Below, one piece after another: positions 8,448-18,646 of a stretch of 64,000 bases of DNA. A model generated the notes under the pieces. It was not told the DNA's origin. It made no database searches and saw only the letters and a list, made by a program, of their open reading frames with translations. The position numbers and the translations under genes were made by a program. Source of the DNA: Citreimonas sp042096055 (GTDB taxonomy: Bacteria; Pseudomonadota; Alphaproteobacteria; Rhodobacterales; Rhodobacteraceae); contig NZ_JBELMH010000001.1 in NCBI RefSeq assembly GCF_042096055.1, forward strand, positions 62,001-126,000. The letters are read 5' to 3'. Numbering within the stretch: the stretch's first letter is position 1; each line of letters opens with the position of its first letter.

Positions 8448-9287
8448 TTACGTGATCGGCTTTTCCGGCTCCAGCAGCGCGCGGTGATAGGGCATCAGGC
8501 TGTCGGCCGAGACCAGCCCCGCACCGCGCGCGGCGCCCAGGATCTTCGACGTCTTGTTGCCGAGGTGCTCGTAGACCTGCCGCTCGAACCGGCGACCGGC
8601 GACGTTCTCGCGCAGCGGACGGCTGGTATAGCCGACCCAGTAATTGTTTTCGAACGTCGGCACGCGCGACAGGAAGTTGAACGTGGCCGTGGTGGCGCCG
8701 CGGCGGCTGACAAGCGCGGCGATCCCGTCCTCCTGCGGCAGCACGGCGCCGCGGAACTCGCGCGTGGCGGGATCCGTAGGCAGACCCTGGCTGCGCATCG
8801 CCTCGCGCGCCTCGAAACCGCGCAGGAAGCACAACCCGTCGGCGCGGAAGACGTAGATCAGCCCCTGCACGAAGCGGTTCGAGTCGAGGAAGCTGCGCCG
8901 CACGAAGCGGTAGAAGCCGCTGGGAAAGTCTTTCTCGGGCACCGGCTGCGCGCTGCGGCCGAGGAAGTCGGCGACCGCCGGATGCACCAGCGGGCCCTTG
9001 GCCGGAGAGGACAGGTTCTCGAGCGGTTCGAGCAGGATACGCGCGTCGACGTCGAAATGGCGGCAAATCCGGTGCAGCAGGTCGGGGCGCGGAAAGCTCT
9101 CGCCGGCGAGGTAGCGGTTGAACTGCGTGCGGTTGATCCCGATCTCGCGGCAGAGCGCCGAAATCGATTCGGACCGTTCGGTCAGCTTGCGCAGATTCGC
9201 GCCCAGCATGTCACGAAGCGCCGCCGGGTTTGGCTCTGCTTCGTCCTGTGGTTGTTTAGGCAACGGGAGTTCTCGCAGCGGTTTCAT
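8448..9287 (-). CDS. XRE-like helix-turn-helix transcriptional regulator
   Basis: Predicted DNA-binding regulator of 279 residues. The HTH is near residues 25-80 (LGANLRKLTE, SALCREIGINRTQFNRYLAGE, PDLLHRICRHFDVD), the Cro/CI type. The remaining 200 residues, with FVRRSFLDSNRF, VYVFRADGLCFLRGFEA-like and LVSRRGATTATFNFLSRVP segments, match no ligand-binding domain I can name. The start is placed at the ATG at 9287; an in-frame start at 9341 would put coding sequence through a 13-base perfect palindrome that looks like a regulatory site. It faces a small unknown gene across a 197-base divergent region, and a gene pair controlled by this regulator is plausible. Confidence 0.8.
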   Translation of the reverse strand: MKPLRELPLPKQPQDEAEPNPAALRDMLGANLRKLTERSESISALCREIGINRTQFNRYLAGESFPRPDLLHRICRHFDVDARILLEPLENLSSPAKGPLVHPAVADFLGRSAQPVPEKDFPSGFYRFVRRSFLDSNRFVQGLIYVFRADGLCFLRGFEAREAMRSQGLPTDPATREFRGAVLPQEDGIAALVSRRGATTATFNFLSRVPTFENNYWVGYTSRPLRENVAGRRFERQVYEHLGNKTSKILGAARGAGLVSADSLMPYHRALLEPEKPIT

Positions 9288-9315
9288 GCTGAATTTAACG
9301 TGAGGTGATCTCGTG

Positions 9316-9347
9316 CCAAGGGTGACGCTAAAGCGCGTCACCCTTGG
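9316..9347. promoter_or_regulatory. Perfect 13-base palindrome in the divergent region (operator candidate)
   Basis: CCAAGGGTGACGC at 9316-9328 and its exact complement at 9335-9347 surround a TAAAGC loop. There is no T tract on either side, so it is unlikely to be a terminator. It lies 29 bases before the start of the XRE-like gene and is a candidate site for autoregulation. Confidence 0.5.
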
Positions 9348-9484
9348 TGCGCATTAGCGCCACCATGCCCCGTTTCTGGTACAAAGTGCAAGCCGTCGAC
9401 GCCCGTATAGTCATGTTGTCTGACACAGGATTCCGGCATCGTGACAATAGCGGAAACGCATTGGCAACTTGGACGGATCGCATC

Positions 9485-9790
9485 ATGGAAGATCGGATGT
9501 ACGGGGTCGTTCTTTGGGCAGATGCCAGCGAAAGCAAGGCTGTCATCTGGTGTGAGGACCACGGCAATCTTGCGTATTATTCCGAACCCGAAGTCTCGTT
9601 CGACAGCGGCGAGCCGCTGGACGCGGGCGACCTGATCCAGTTCGACCTGCGCGAGGAAAGCGAATGCCGCCGCGCGCGCAACCTGCGCCGCGTCGATCCG
9701 CAGCACGCCCCGGCGCTGCCGGGCAAGCTGCGCGGCGACATGCGCCAGCCGGCGTCGAACGTGATCAGCTTCCCGCGGCGCAACCACTGA
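9485..9790 (+). CDS. Small conserved-looking protein of unknown function
   Basis: A 101-residue soluble protein (MEDRMYGVVLWADASESK...). The N-terminal half has alternating beta-like segments (GVVLWA, AVIWCEDHG, LAYYSEP); the middle is acidic (GEPLDAGDLIQFDLREESE); the C-terminus is basic. It may be a small beta-barrel, but no family is recognised. A second ATG at 9497 is possible, while a longer frame from 9344 would start inside the palindrome. It is divergent from the XRE-like regulator and convergent with ilvN, with a strong hairpin after its stop. Confidence 0.65.
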   Translation: MEDRMYGVVLWADASESKAVIWCEDHGNLAYYSEPEVSFDSGEPLDAGDLIQFDLREESECRRARNLRRVDPQHAPALPGKLRGDMRQPASNVISFPRRNH

Positions 9791-9831
9791 GGCAGTGCCC
9801 GCGCACAAGCGCGAGGATCAGGGACAGGAAT

Positions 9832-9862
9832 GGCGCGCCGTGGTGACGGCGCGCCGCTTTCC
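9832..9862 (+). terminator. Strong hairpin between converging genes
   Basis: A 10-base perfect stem (GGCGCGCCGT at 9832-9841, complement at 9846-9855) with a GGTG loop, followed by GCTTTCC. The T-rich side is on the plus strand, so it probably ends transcription of the small gene before ilvN. Confidence 0.6.
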
Positions 9863-9879
9863 GTTTCAGGGGTCCGTTT

Positions 9880-10440
9880 TCAGGTGCCGCGGGCCAGGGC
9901 CGCGACGCCGGTGCGCGCGATCTCGATCAGGCCCAGCGGCCGCATGAGATCGGCGAAGGCGTCGATCTTGTCGGGCGTACCGGTCAGCTGGAACACGAAG
10001 CTTTCCAGCGTGCTGTCGACCACCTGAGCGCGGAAGATGTCGGCCAGGCGCAGCGCTTCCACCCGCTTGTCGCCGGTCCCGGCCACCTTCAGCAGCGCCA
10101 GCTCGCGTTCGACCGAACCGCCCTCGACCGTCAGGTCGTGCACCTCGTGGACGGGTACAATCCGGCCCAGCTGCGCCTTGATCTGCTCGATCACCTGCGG
10201 CGTGCCGGTGGTGACGATGGTGATGCGGCTCAGATGCCCCTGGTGGTCGACCTCTGCCACGGTCAGGCTGTCGATGTTGTAGCCGCGCCCCGAGAACAGG
10301 CCGATGACCCGCGCCAGCACCCCGGGCTCGTTCTCGACCAGCACGGCGAGTGTGTGCGTCTCCTGCACGTCGGAAAAGTTCGGCCGCAGGTTGTAGGCCG
10401 AATGCCTGGACGAACCCTTCTTGATCTTCAGCGCCGACAT
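9880..10440 (-). CDS. ilvN: Acetolactate synthase small (regulatory) subunit
   Basis: Regulatory subunit of acetohydroxyacid synthase, conferring valine feedback control on the catalytic subunit in branched-chain amino acid synthesis. It has 186 residues: an N-terminal ACT domain (about 25-100; LAVLVENEPGVLARVIGLFSG, NIDSLTVAEVD) and a C-terminal regulatory domain (LALLKVAG, FRAQVVDST, FVFQLTGTPDKIDAF). An AGGAGG ribosome site precedes the ATG. It follows ilvB by 96 bases on the same strand; that spacer holds a 7-base stem (10509-10515 with 10525-10531) that could lower ilvN expression. Control is likely through the attenuator upstream of ilvB. Confidence 0.95.
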   Translation of the reverse strand: MSALKIKKGSSRHSAYNLRPNFSDVQETHTLAVLVENEPGVLARVIGLFSGRGYNIDSLTVAEVDHQGHLSRITIVTTGTPQVIEQIKAQLGRIVPVHEVHDLTVEGGSVERELALLKVAGTGDKRVEALRLADIFRAQVVDSTLESFVFQLTGTPDKIDAFADLMRPLGLIEIARTGVAALARGT

Positions 10441-10536
10441 CGCGGTCCTCCTGTGCGGCGCGACAAGGCGCCGGTCCTTGGTTCTGGCAAAATGCTCGGG
10501 GCGAGAGTGCGGGGGACCTAAAGCCCCCCGCGCGGG

Positions 10537-12291
<1,755 letters not shown>

Positions 12292-12364
12292 CGCGTGTGT
12301 TCCTTCTACGACGTCGTATCTGTCATGGTCGTCTGGTCGTCTGTTCGCGCGGTCGGTGAGGCAT

Positions 12365-12398
12365 AAAAAAGCCCCCGGTTTTGTCCGGGGGCGCATGG
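12365..12398 (-). terminator. ilvB attenuator: terminator hairpin with overlapping antiterminator arm
   Basis: On the minus strand GCCCCCGG (12392-12385) pairs with CCGGGGGC (12378-12371) around a 6-base loop and runs straight into six T (12370-12365): an intrinsic terminator 74 bases before ilvB. The sequence CCATGCGCC at 12398-12390 overlaps the first arm by 3 bases and is exactly complementary to GGCGCATGG at 12434-12426 inside the leader peptide gene, giving a mutually exclusive antiterminator. Confidence 0.85.
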
Positions 12399-12417
12399 GG
12401 TACCGGTCTGGTCGCCG

Positions 12418-12465
12418 TTACCGGGCCATGCGCCTTGTTCCTACGATTACCACTAGGCTGTTCAT
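12418..12465 (-). CDS. ilvB leader peptide (15 residues)
   Basis: Reads MNSLVVIVGTRRMAR then TAA. Five consecutive codons, CTA GTG GTA ATC GTA, specify Leu-Val-Val-Ile-Val, the amino acids made by the downstream pathway. AAGGAAC lies 6 bases before the ATG. A ribosome stalled on these codons would leave the arm at 12434-12426 free to form the antiterminator; a ribosome that reaches the stop would cover it and let the terminator form. This is the classical logic of branched-chain attenuation, read directly from the sequence. Confidence 0.85.
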   Translation of the reverse strand: MNSLVVIVGTRRMAR

Positions 12466-12491
12466 ACCGCTGTTCCTTGCCGCGTGCGCGC

Positions 12492-12520
12492 AAACTATGC
12501 AGCCCGCGAAGGCCCGTCAA
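12492..12520 (-). promoter_or_regulatory. Candidate promoter of the ilvBN leader transcript
   Basis: On the minus strand TTGACG (12520-12515) and TAGTTT (12497-12492) are 17 bases apart. Transcription would start near 12485, about 20 bases before the leader peptide ATG, which fits the attenuator model. Confidence 0.5.
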
Positions 12521-12710
12521 CCGCGATTCGGAACGTAATCGTACCTTGGCGGGCAAATTTCTTTCCGAAAGTTGCGCAAAGCGGGCCCGATTCGAGCGTT
12601 CTGCGCGGGAACACGACGCTTGGGCGGTTTGTTGCCAAGGCAAAGACGACATTCAGGAAGACACGGGCGGGCCCCCCGCATGGTCCCGCCCCAAGCGCGA
12701 GGGACGCGCC

Positions 12711-13943
12711 ATGCACCAGCTTCACGCCGTTCTGGCCCTGTCGGCCGCCACCGTCATCGCGCTGGGCCTGCTCTCGGGCGGGATCAAGCGGTCGCCCCTG
12801 TCCGTGCCGCTGCTGGCGCTGGTCATCGGGGTCGCCGCCGGGCCGACGGGCCTCGGTTGGGTGAACCCCGAGGCGTGGAGCGATGCGCACCAGATCCTCA
12901 AGCAGGCGGCGCGCTTCACCGTGGCGATCAGCGTCACCGGCATCGCGCTGCGCACGCCACTTGGCGACGTGCGGGCGCTGCTGCGGCCGGTGGGCCTGCT
13001 GCTGGTCTTCGGGATGCTGGGCATGTGGGCGGTGTCGGCGCTGGTGTCGTGGTGGCTGCTGGGGCTGGCGCCGCTGGTGGCGCTGCTTCTGGGCGCGGCG
13101 GTCACGCCCACCGACCCGGTGGTGGCCAGCGCCATCGTCACCGGCAAGGCCGCCGAGGAGAAGCTGCCCTCGCGCCTGCGCTCGACCCTGTCGCTGGAGA
13201 GCGGGGCGAACGACGGGCTGGGCTACCTGATCGTGCTGCTGCCGCTGCTCGCGCTGACGCTGGCGCCGGACGAATACGTGCTGTCGCACTGGCTGGTTAG
13301 CACGCTGCTGGTGGGCGTGGTGCTGGCGGTCGTGCTGGGGGCCGCGATCGGGCTGGTCTGCGGCTGGGCGCTGCGCTGGGCCCGTGCGGCGGGCGTGGTC
13401 GAGTACCATTCCTTCCTGTCGATTTCGGTCGCGCTGTCGCTGCTGGCGCTGGCGGCGGCGTCGCTGGTGGGCAGCGACGGCATCCTGGCGTCGTTCGCGG
13501 CGGCACTGGCGTTCAACATCGCGCTCGACCGCTCGGACGACTTTGCCGAGGAGAACGTGCAGGAGGCGATCTCGAAGCTGTTCAACCTGCCGGTCTTCGT
13601 GCTGCTGGGGATCATGCTGCCCTGGGGCGCGTGGATGCAGCTGGGCTGGGCCGGCGTGGCCTTCGCGGTGGGACTGCTGCTGTTGCGCCGGCCGGTGACG
13701 ATCGCCGCGCTGGGGCCGTTCCTTGGCGCCGGGCTGCGGATGCGCGACACGGTGTTCCTGGCGTGGTTCGCGCCCGTGGGGGTGGCCGCGCTCTACTACG
13801 CGCTGCACGCGATGGAGCAGACCGGCAACCCGGTCTACTGGCACGCGACCTCGCTCGCGGTGGCGGTCTCGGTGCTGCTGCACGGGGTCACGGCGACGGC
13901 CGGGATGGCGCTCTACGACCGCGCCGCACCAAGCCGCGGCTGA
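12711..13943 (+). CDS. CPA1-type sodium/proton antiporter family membrane protein
   Basis: Inner-membrane cation/proton exchanger of 410 residues with about 12 hydrophobic segments. The family markers are PTDPVVASAIV (the TDPV motif of CPA1 exchangers, about 140-150) and ESGANDG (about 165-171, the ND pair that binds the transported ion). The start follows GAGGGA. A longer in-frame reading to 12381 would run over the ilvB leader and is not supported. The transported ion is inferred from the family. It is a single gene between the ilvB leader and the TRAP operon; a 7-base hairpin (13979-13997) without a T tract follows. Confidence 0.88.
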   Translation: MHQLHAVLALSAATVIALGLLSGGIKRSPLSVPLLALVIGVAAGPTGLGWVNPEAWSDAHQILKQAARFTVAISVTGIALRTPLGDVRALLRPVGLLLVFGMLGMWAVSALVSWWLLGLAPLVALLLGAAVTPTDPVVASAIVTGKAAEEKLPSRLRSTLSLESGANDGLGYLIVLLPLLALTLAPDEYVLSHWLVSTLLVGVVLAVVLGAAIGLVCGWALRWARAAGVVEYHSFLSISVALSLLALAAASLVGSDGILASFAAALAFNIALDRSDDFAEENVQEAISKLFNLPVFVLLGIMLPWGAWMQLGWAGVAFAVGLLLLRRPVTIAALGPFLGAGLRMRDTVFLAWFAPVGVAALYYALHAMEQTGNPVYWHATSLAVAVSVLLHGVTATAGMALYDRAAPSRG

Positions 13944-14140
13944 GGCGCCGGGCCGCGCCGCCGGGGCCGCGCGGCGCCCCCGCAACCTGACGTTGCGGCA
14001 GGGGCGGGACGCGAAAAAAATGTCGTCGCGGGCCCGTCATTGGGTATTTCCTTGCACCGGCGGTTTGCCTAGCATCCGCCCACTCAATCGCGCCGGGACG
14101 GAGAATCCCGCGCGCAGGACTATCCAATGGGAGGGATACT

Positions 14141-15226
14141 ATGGATCGTCGTTCTTTTCTCAGGGCATCGACCGTCGGCGCAGGCGCCGCGGCGGCCTCG
14201 ACGCTGGCCGCACCGGCCATCGCGCAGGGCAACCGCACGCTGACGCTGGTCACGACCTGGGGACGCGGCCTTGCGGGCGTGCATGACAGCGCGCAGTACT
14301 TCGCCGACCAGCTGACCGCGGCGACGGACGGGCAGCTGACTGTCGACCTGCGCGCCGGCGGCGAGCTCGTCGGCGCGTTCGAGGTGTTCGACGCGGTCTC
14401 GGCCGGACAGGCCGACCTCTATCACGGCGTCGACTATTACTTCCTCGGTCAGCACCCGGCGCTGAGCTTCTTCAGCCAGGTGCCGTTCGGCATGAACTTC
14501 CAGGAATACGCCAACTGGATCTACCACGAGGGCGGCCAGGAGCTGTCCGACGACCTGTACTCGATCTTCGGCCTGAAGGCGCTGCCCGCGGGCAACACCG
14601 GTCCGCAGTCCGGCGGCTGGTTCGCGCGCGAGATCAACGCCCCCGAGGACTTCCAGGGCCTGCGCTTCCGGATGCCGGGCCAGGGCGGCCAGGTGCTGGG
14701 CAAGCTCGGCGCGTCGGTGCAGAACCTGCCCGGCTCGGAAGTATACCAGGCGCTGTCCTCGGGTGCCATCGAGGGCACCGAGTGGATCGGTCCCTGGGCC
14801 GACGAGACCGCCGGTTTCCAGGAGATCACCAACATCTACTACACCGCCGGTTTCCACGAGCCGGGGCCGAACCTGAACATCGTGTTCTCGCAGGAAGTCT
14901 GGGACAGCCTGTCGCCGCAGCACCAGAAGATCGCCGAGCAGGTGGCGCGCGCCGCCAACCTGTGGACGATGTCGCTGTTCATGTCGAACAACTCGTCCGC
15001 GCTGCAGCGTCTGCAGCAGGGCGGCGTGCAGTTGCAGGAATTCCCCGACCCCGTCTGGGACGCCTTCGGCGCCGCCGCGCAGGAAGTCATCGCCGAGCCG
15101 ATGGGCGACGAGCTCTACCGCCGCATCCACGACAGCTACATGGAGTCGCTGCGCTCGTCTGCGCAGTGGATCGAGCGGTCGGAAGGCGCGTTCTCGGCCC
15201 AGCGTAACCGCGTCCTGGGTCTCTGA
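14141..15226 (+). CDS. TRAP transporter solute-binding protein, TakP-like
   Basis: Periplasmic binding protein of a TRAP transporter, 361 residues. The N-terminus is a Tat signal (MDRRSFLRAS, hydrophobic stretch, cleavage near AIAQG). RFRMPG (about 175-181) carries the conserved ligand arginine. E214-W215 in GTEWIGPW and the HEPGPNLNIV segment match the TakP/2-oxoacid subgroup, where, as I recall, the Glu-Trp pair contacts the bound cation. A GGAGGG ribosome site precedes the ATG. It is the first gene of an operon with DctQ and DctM subunits. The ligand is likely a 2-oxo acid or related small carboxylate; this is inference from the subgroup. Confidence 0.9.
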   Translation: MDRRSFLRASTVGAGAAAASTLAAPAIAQGNRTLTLVTTWGRGLAGVHDSAQYFADQLTAATDGQLTVDLRAGGELVGAFEVFDAVSAGQADLYHGVDYYFLGQHPALSFFSQVPFGMNFQEYANWIYHEGGQELSDDLYSIFGLKALPAGNTGPQSGGWFAREINAPEDFQGLRFRMPGQGGQVLGKLGASVQNLPGSEVYQALSSGAIEGTEWIGPWADETAGFQEITNIYYTAGFHEPGPNLNIVFSQEVWDSLSPQHQKIAEQVARAANLWTMSLFMSNNSSALQRLQQGGVQLQEFPDPVWDAFGAAAQEVIAEPMGDELYRRIHDSYMESLRSSAQWIERSEGAFSAQRNRVLGL

Positions 15227-15245
15227 CGCCCGGCACAGCCAAGCG

Positions 15246-15276
15246 GAAGGCCCCGGTCACCGGGGCCTTCTTTGCC
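15246..15276 (+). terminator. Hairpin between the TRAP binding protein and permease genes
   Basis: An 11-base perfect stem (GAAGGCCCCGG at 15246-15256, complement at 15260-15270) with a TCA loop, followed by TTTGCC. As the permease genes continue on the same strand, it probably causes partial termination, so that the binding protein is made in excess. Confidence 0.75.
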
Positions 15277-15388
15277 TTTGTCCGACCGGTCGCGGACACA
15301 CGGGCATGACACGATCGCGGCGCGTGGCGGGGGCCACGGCGACGCGGCGGCCGGAACCGGGGAAATCTGAAAAGGACGAGGCGGGACC

Positions 15389-16330
15389 ATGGAACAAGCG
15401 GAGTCGTCCGCGGGCGTGATCGACATCCTGTCGGGCGCGCTTTCCGGAGTCTGGTGGGTCGTCCAGAACATCGCGATGGCGTTCTGGAACCTGGGATACG
15501 CGTTGACGCATCCGACGCTGTGGCTGGACTGGAGCAACGCCGAGGCGATCATGCGCTTCGTCTATTACGGCGCGTCGTCCGAGCTGTTCTTCGTGGCGTT
15601 CACCTTCTTCCTGGTGATCTTCCTCGTCGGACTGTGGCGCAACACGTTCCTGTGGGGCGCCGTGCGCGTTCTGGAAGGCTTCGCCAACACGATCGGGCGC
15701 TTCTTCGCCTGGGCGGGCCTGATCATGGTGCTGCAGCAGGTGATCATCATCTTCGTGCAGCGCATCTTCGCCCGGCCGGACCTGTCGATCGGTTTCGGAC
15801 TGCCGATCACCTTCGACCTCAGCTGGTGGTCCGAAGAGCTGAAGCTCTACAACGCCATGGTGGTGGCGCTGTGCCTGACCTACACCTTCGTGCAGCGCGG
15901 CCACGTCCGGGTCGATCTTCTGTATTCGCCCGCCAGCTTCCGCACCAAACGCGTCATCGACATGTTCGGCTCGCTGTTCTTCATGCTGCCGATGGCGGTG
16001 GTGATCTGGCTGTACTCGTGGTTCTTCATGTGGCGCCACCTGATCGTGCCCAACCCGTCCGCGTCCGAGGATCTCGACCGGCTGCTGAACAAGGCGCGCG
16101 CGCTGCGCTGGAACGTCGAGACGATCGGCTTCTCTCCGAACGGGTTCACCGCGTACTTCCTGTTCAAGATCCTGATCGTCGTCATGGTGGGGATGATCTT
16201 CATCCACGCTTTCGCCTTCTTCTTCCGGTCGTTCCTGGAATGGAAGGAAGGCCCTGCCTCGGAAGGCAAGTACCTGGACCTCGACATGGTCGAGCCCGGC
16301 GAAGAAGCCTACGAAAACAAAGAACTCTGA
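15389..16330 (+). CDS. TRAP transporter small permease subunit (DctQ type)
   Basis: Inner-membrane protein of 313 residues that helps the large subunit dock the binding protein. DctQ proteins usually have about 160-200 residues and four helices. Here an extra N-terminal part (about 1-110, one or two more helices with WLDWSNAEAIMRFVYYGASSELFF) precedes the core helices, RGHVRVDLLYSPASF being the conserved DctQ loop (about 170-185). The C-terminus is charged. A GAGG ribosome site lies before the ATG. It is followed by the large subunit after 13 bases. The enlargement fits the long-subunit TRAP group to which the TakP-like protein belongs. Confidence 0.85.
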   Translation: MEQAESSAGVIDILSGALSGVWWVVQNIAMAFWNLGYALTHPTLWLDWSNAEAIMRFVYYGASSELFFVAFTFFLVIFLVGLWRNTFLWGAVRVLEGFANTIGRFFAWAGLIMVLQQVIIIFVQRIFARPDLSIGFGLPITFDLSWWSEELKLYNAMVVALCLTYTFVQRGHVRVDLLYSPASFRTKRVIDMFGSLFFMLPMAVVIWLYSWFFMWRHLIVPNPSASEDLDRLLNKARALRWNVETIGFSPNGFTAYFLFKILIVVMVGMIFIHAFAFFFRSFLEWKEGPASEGKYLDLDMVEPGEEAYENKEL

Positions 16331-16343
16331 GGGAACGCTGAAA

Positions 16344-18565
16344 ATGCTTTTCGGACTGGACGGCGTCGAGATCGGGCTGATCATCGTCTTTCTCACGCTC
16401 TTTTCGGCGATCCTGTCGGGCTTTCCGGTGGCCTTCGCCATCGGCGGCGCCGGCGTCATCTCGTTCGGCATCATCGCCGCGCTCGACAGCGCGGGGCTGC
16501 TGATCCACCAGGCCATCGACACCGGGTCGCAGGCGTACAACCAACTCGTCGCCTCGGGCGTCGCGCCGGATTCCATCTCGATCTTCCGATACCCGGAACT
16601 GCCGCGCCTCGGAGAGCCGGTCTTTCCGCAGGGCTGGGAGACGGCGCTCGACCGCAACGTGAGCTTCATCGTCAACCGCATCAACGAACGCGTCATCGCG
16701 GGCCAGAGCATCGAGACGCTGCTGGCGGTGCTGATGTTCGTGCTGATGGGCATCGTGCTGGAGCGGTCGAACATCGCCAACGACCTGCTGACCACGATGG
16801 CGCGGGTCTTCGGCCCGCTGCCCGGCGGCCTGGCGGTTTCGATCGTGGTGGTGGGCGCGTTCCTGGCCGCCTCGACAGGCATCGTCGGCGCGACGGTGGT
16901 CACGATGGGCCTGCTGGCGCTGCCGACGATGCTGCGCAACGGCTATTCGCCGGAACTGGCGACGGGCGTGATCGCGGCGTCGGGCACGCTGGGACAGATC
17001 ATCCCGCCGTCGATCGTGATCGTGCTTCTGGGCACCCTCGCGGGCGAGCTCTACTCGACCGCGCAGGACGCGCGCGCCGTCGCCGCGGGCTGCACCGATG
17101 CGCTGACCTACCTGGGCCAGCCTGCGGTCGTGTCCGTCGGCACGCTGTTCCAGGCGGCGCTGCTGCCGGGCATCCTGCTGGCAGTGCTCTACGGCATGTA
17201 CGCCTTCGCCTTCGCCCTGCTGAACCCGTCGCGCGCACCCGCCGTGGCCATGGGCCACGCCAAGGGTGAACCCGTGACCCGCGGCGAGGCCTTCACCTGG
17301 TACCTGGGCGTGCCCGTGGCGCTGATCGCCGGCACGATGCTGCTGGCGCAGGTCGGTATCGTGGGCAGCCAATCGACGCTGGCCAGCAGCTACACCGAGG
17401 GCGCCGAGGCCGCGAGCCTGCGCACCAACGTGTCGCCGCAATGCCAGGCTTCGATGATCGAGCTGCACGGCCAGGAAGCCTGGGACCAGGCGGTGGCCGA
17501 GACCGAGGCGCTGGCCGCCTCGGGCGAAAGCACGCAATCGGTCCGCCGCACCCCCGAAGAGATCGAGGCCGCGCGGCAGCAGCTGATCGCCGATGCCGCG
17601 CCGATCGGCACCGGTGTCGCCATCCTGACCGTGATGCTGGGCCTGATCCTCGCCTTCGCGCGCGGCGTGTCGCCGTCCTCGGACCCGCGGCCGCTGCTGA
17701 TCGGCGCGGGCGGTCTGGCGTTGGGCCTGCTGGTCGACATCCTGCTGATCGGGCCGACAATGTCGTCGGGTGCGACGGTTCTGCTGCTGGCGCTTCCCTG
17801 GGCGCTGGCGGTCTACGGTTGCTACCACGCGTTCCGGCGCCTCGCGAAGAACGAGCTGCTGCGCGTGGTCTTCCCGCCGCTGGTGCTGATCGTCGCGGTG
17901 CTGGGCTCGATCCTGGGCGGCATCACCAACCCGACACCGGCCGCGGCGCTGGGGGCGGCGGGCGCGATCATGCTGGCCGCCTACCGCAAGCTGAAGGACG
18001 AGGATCGCAGCCCCANNNNNNNNNNNNNNNNNNNNNNNNNNNNNNNNNNNNNNNNNNNNNNNNNNNNNNNNNNNNNNNNNNNNNNNNNNNNNNNNNNNNN
18101 NNNNNNNNNNNNNNNTTCACCATCCTGATCGCGTCGCAGCTGCTGAACCTCGTGGTGATCTCGTTCGGGGGCGAACACTACATCCAGGATTTCCTGCGCA
18201 GCTTCGACAACGAGATCAAGGTCTTCCTGATCGTCATGCTGGTGCTGTTCATCCTGGGCTTCGTGCTGGATTTCCTGGAGATCATCTACATCGTGGTGCC
18301 GATCGTCGGCCCGGTCATCTATGGCGGCAGCTTCGATCCGAAATGGGTGACCATCATGATCGCGGTGAACCTGCAGACGTCGTTCCTGACGCCACCCTTC
18401 GGCTTCGCGCTGTTCTACCTGCGTGGCGTCGCCCCGGCCGAGGTCACGACCGGGCACATCTACCGCGGCGTCGTGCCCTTCGTGCTGATCCAGGTGATGG
18501 GGCTGCTGCTGCTGTTCTTCTTCCCGTCGGTGGTCACGATCCTGCCCGACCTGATGGCGAACTGA
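16344..18565 (+). CDS. TRAP transporter large permease subunit (DctM type), enlarged, interrupted by an assembly gap
   Basis: Transport subunit with many membrane helices. The first 557 codons (16344-18015) and the last 149 residues (18116-18565, TILIASQLLNLVVIS to LPDLMAN) belong to one protein, separated by 100 N. Family motifs include STGIVGATVVTMGLLALP (about 175-192), IIPPSIV near 217 and GGITNPTPAAALGAAG near 530. Ordinary DctM has about 430 residues; this one has at least 700, with a hydrophilic insert of about 70 residues (about 355-425, Ala/Glu-rich) between added helices. The last codons lead to a terminator. The missing length is 3k+2 bases, and homologous spacing suggests it is close to 100. 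Confidence 0.88.
18016..18115. other. Assembly gap of 100 N inside the TRAP large permease gene
   Basis: Exactly 100 N. The left part leaves one extra base after codon 557, so the true gap must be 3k+2 bases for the frame to continue into the right part. Confidence 0.95.
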
Positions 18566-18587
18566 CCGCGCCAAGCTAAAAAGTACG

Positions 18588-18618
18588 AAGGCCGCGTCCC
18601 CCGGGGCGCGGCCTTTTT
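18588..18618 (+). terminator. Terminator of the TRAP operon
   Basis: A 9-base perfect stem (AAGGCCGCG at 18588-18596, complement at 18607-18615) with a loop that can extend pairing, ending in five T. It also stands at the end of the opposing bpt gene. Confidence 0.85.
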
Positions 18619-18646
18619 GCTTTGGCGTCCTCGGTGGCCCGGCGCG

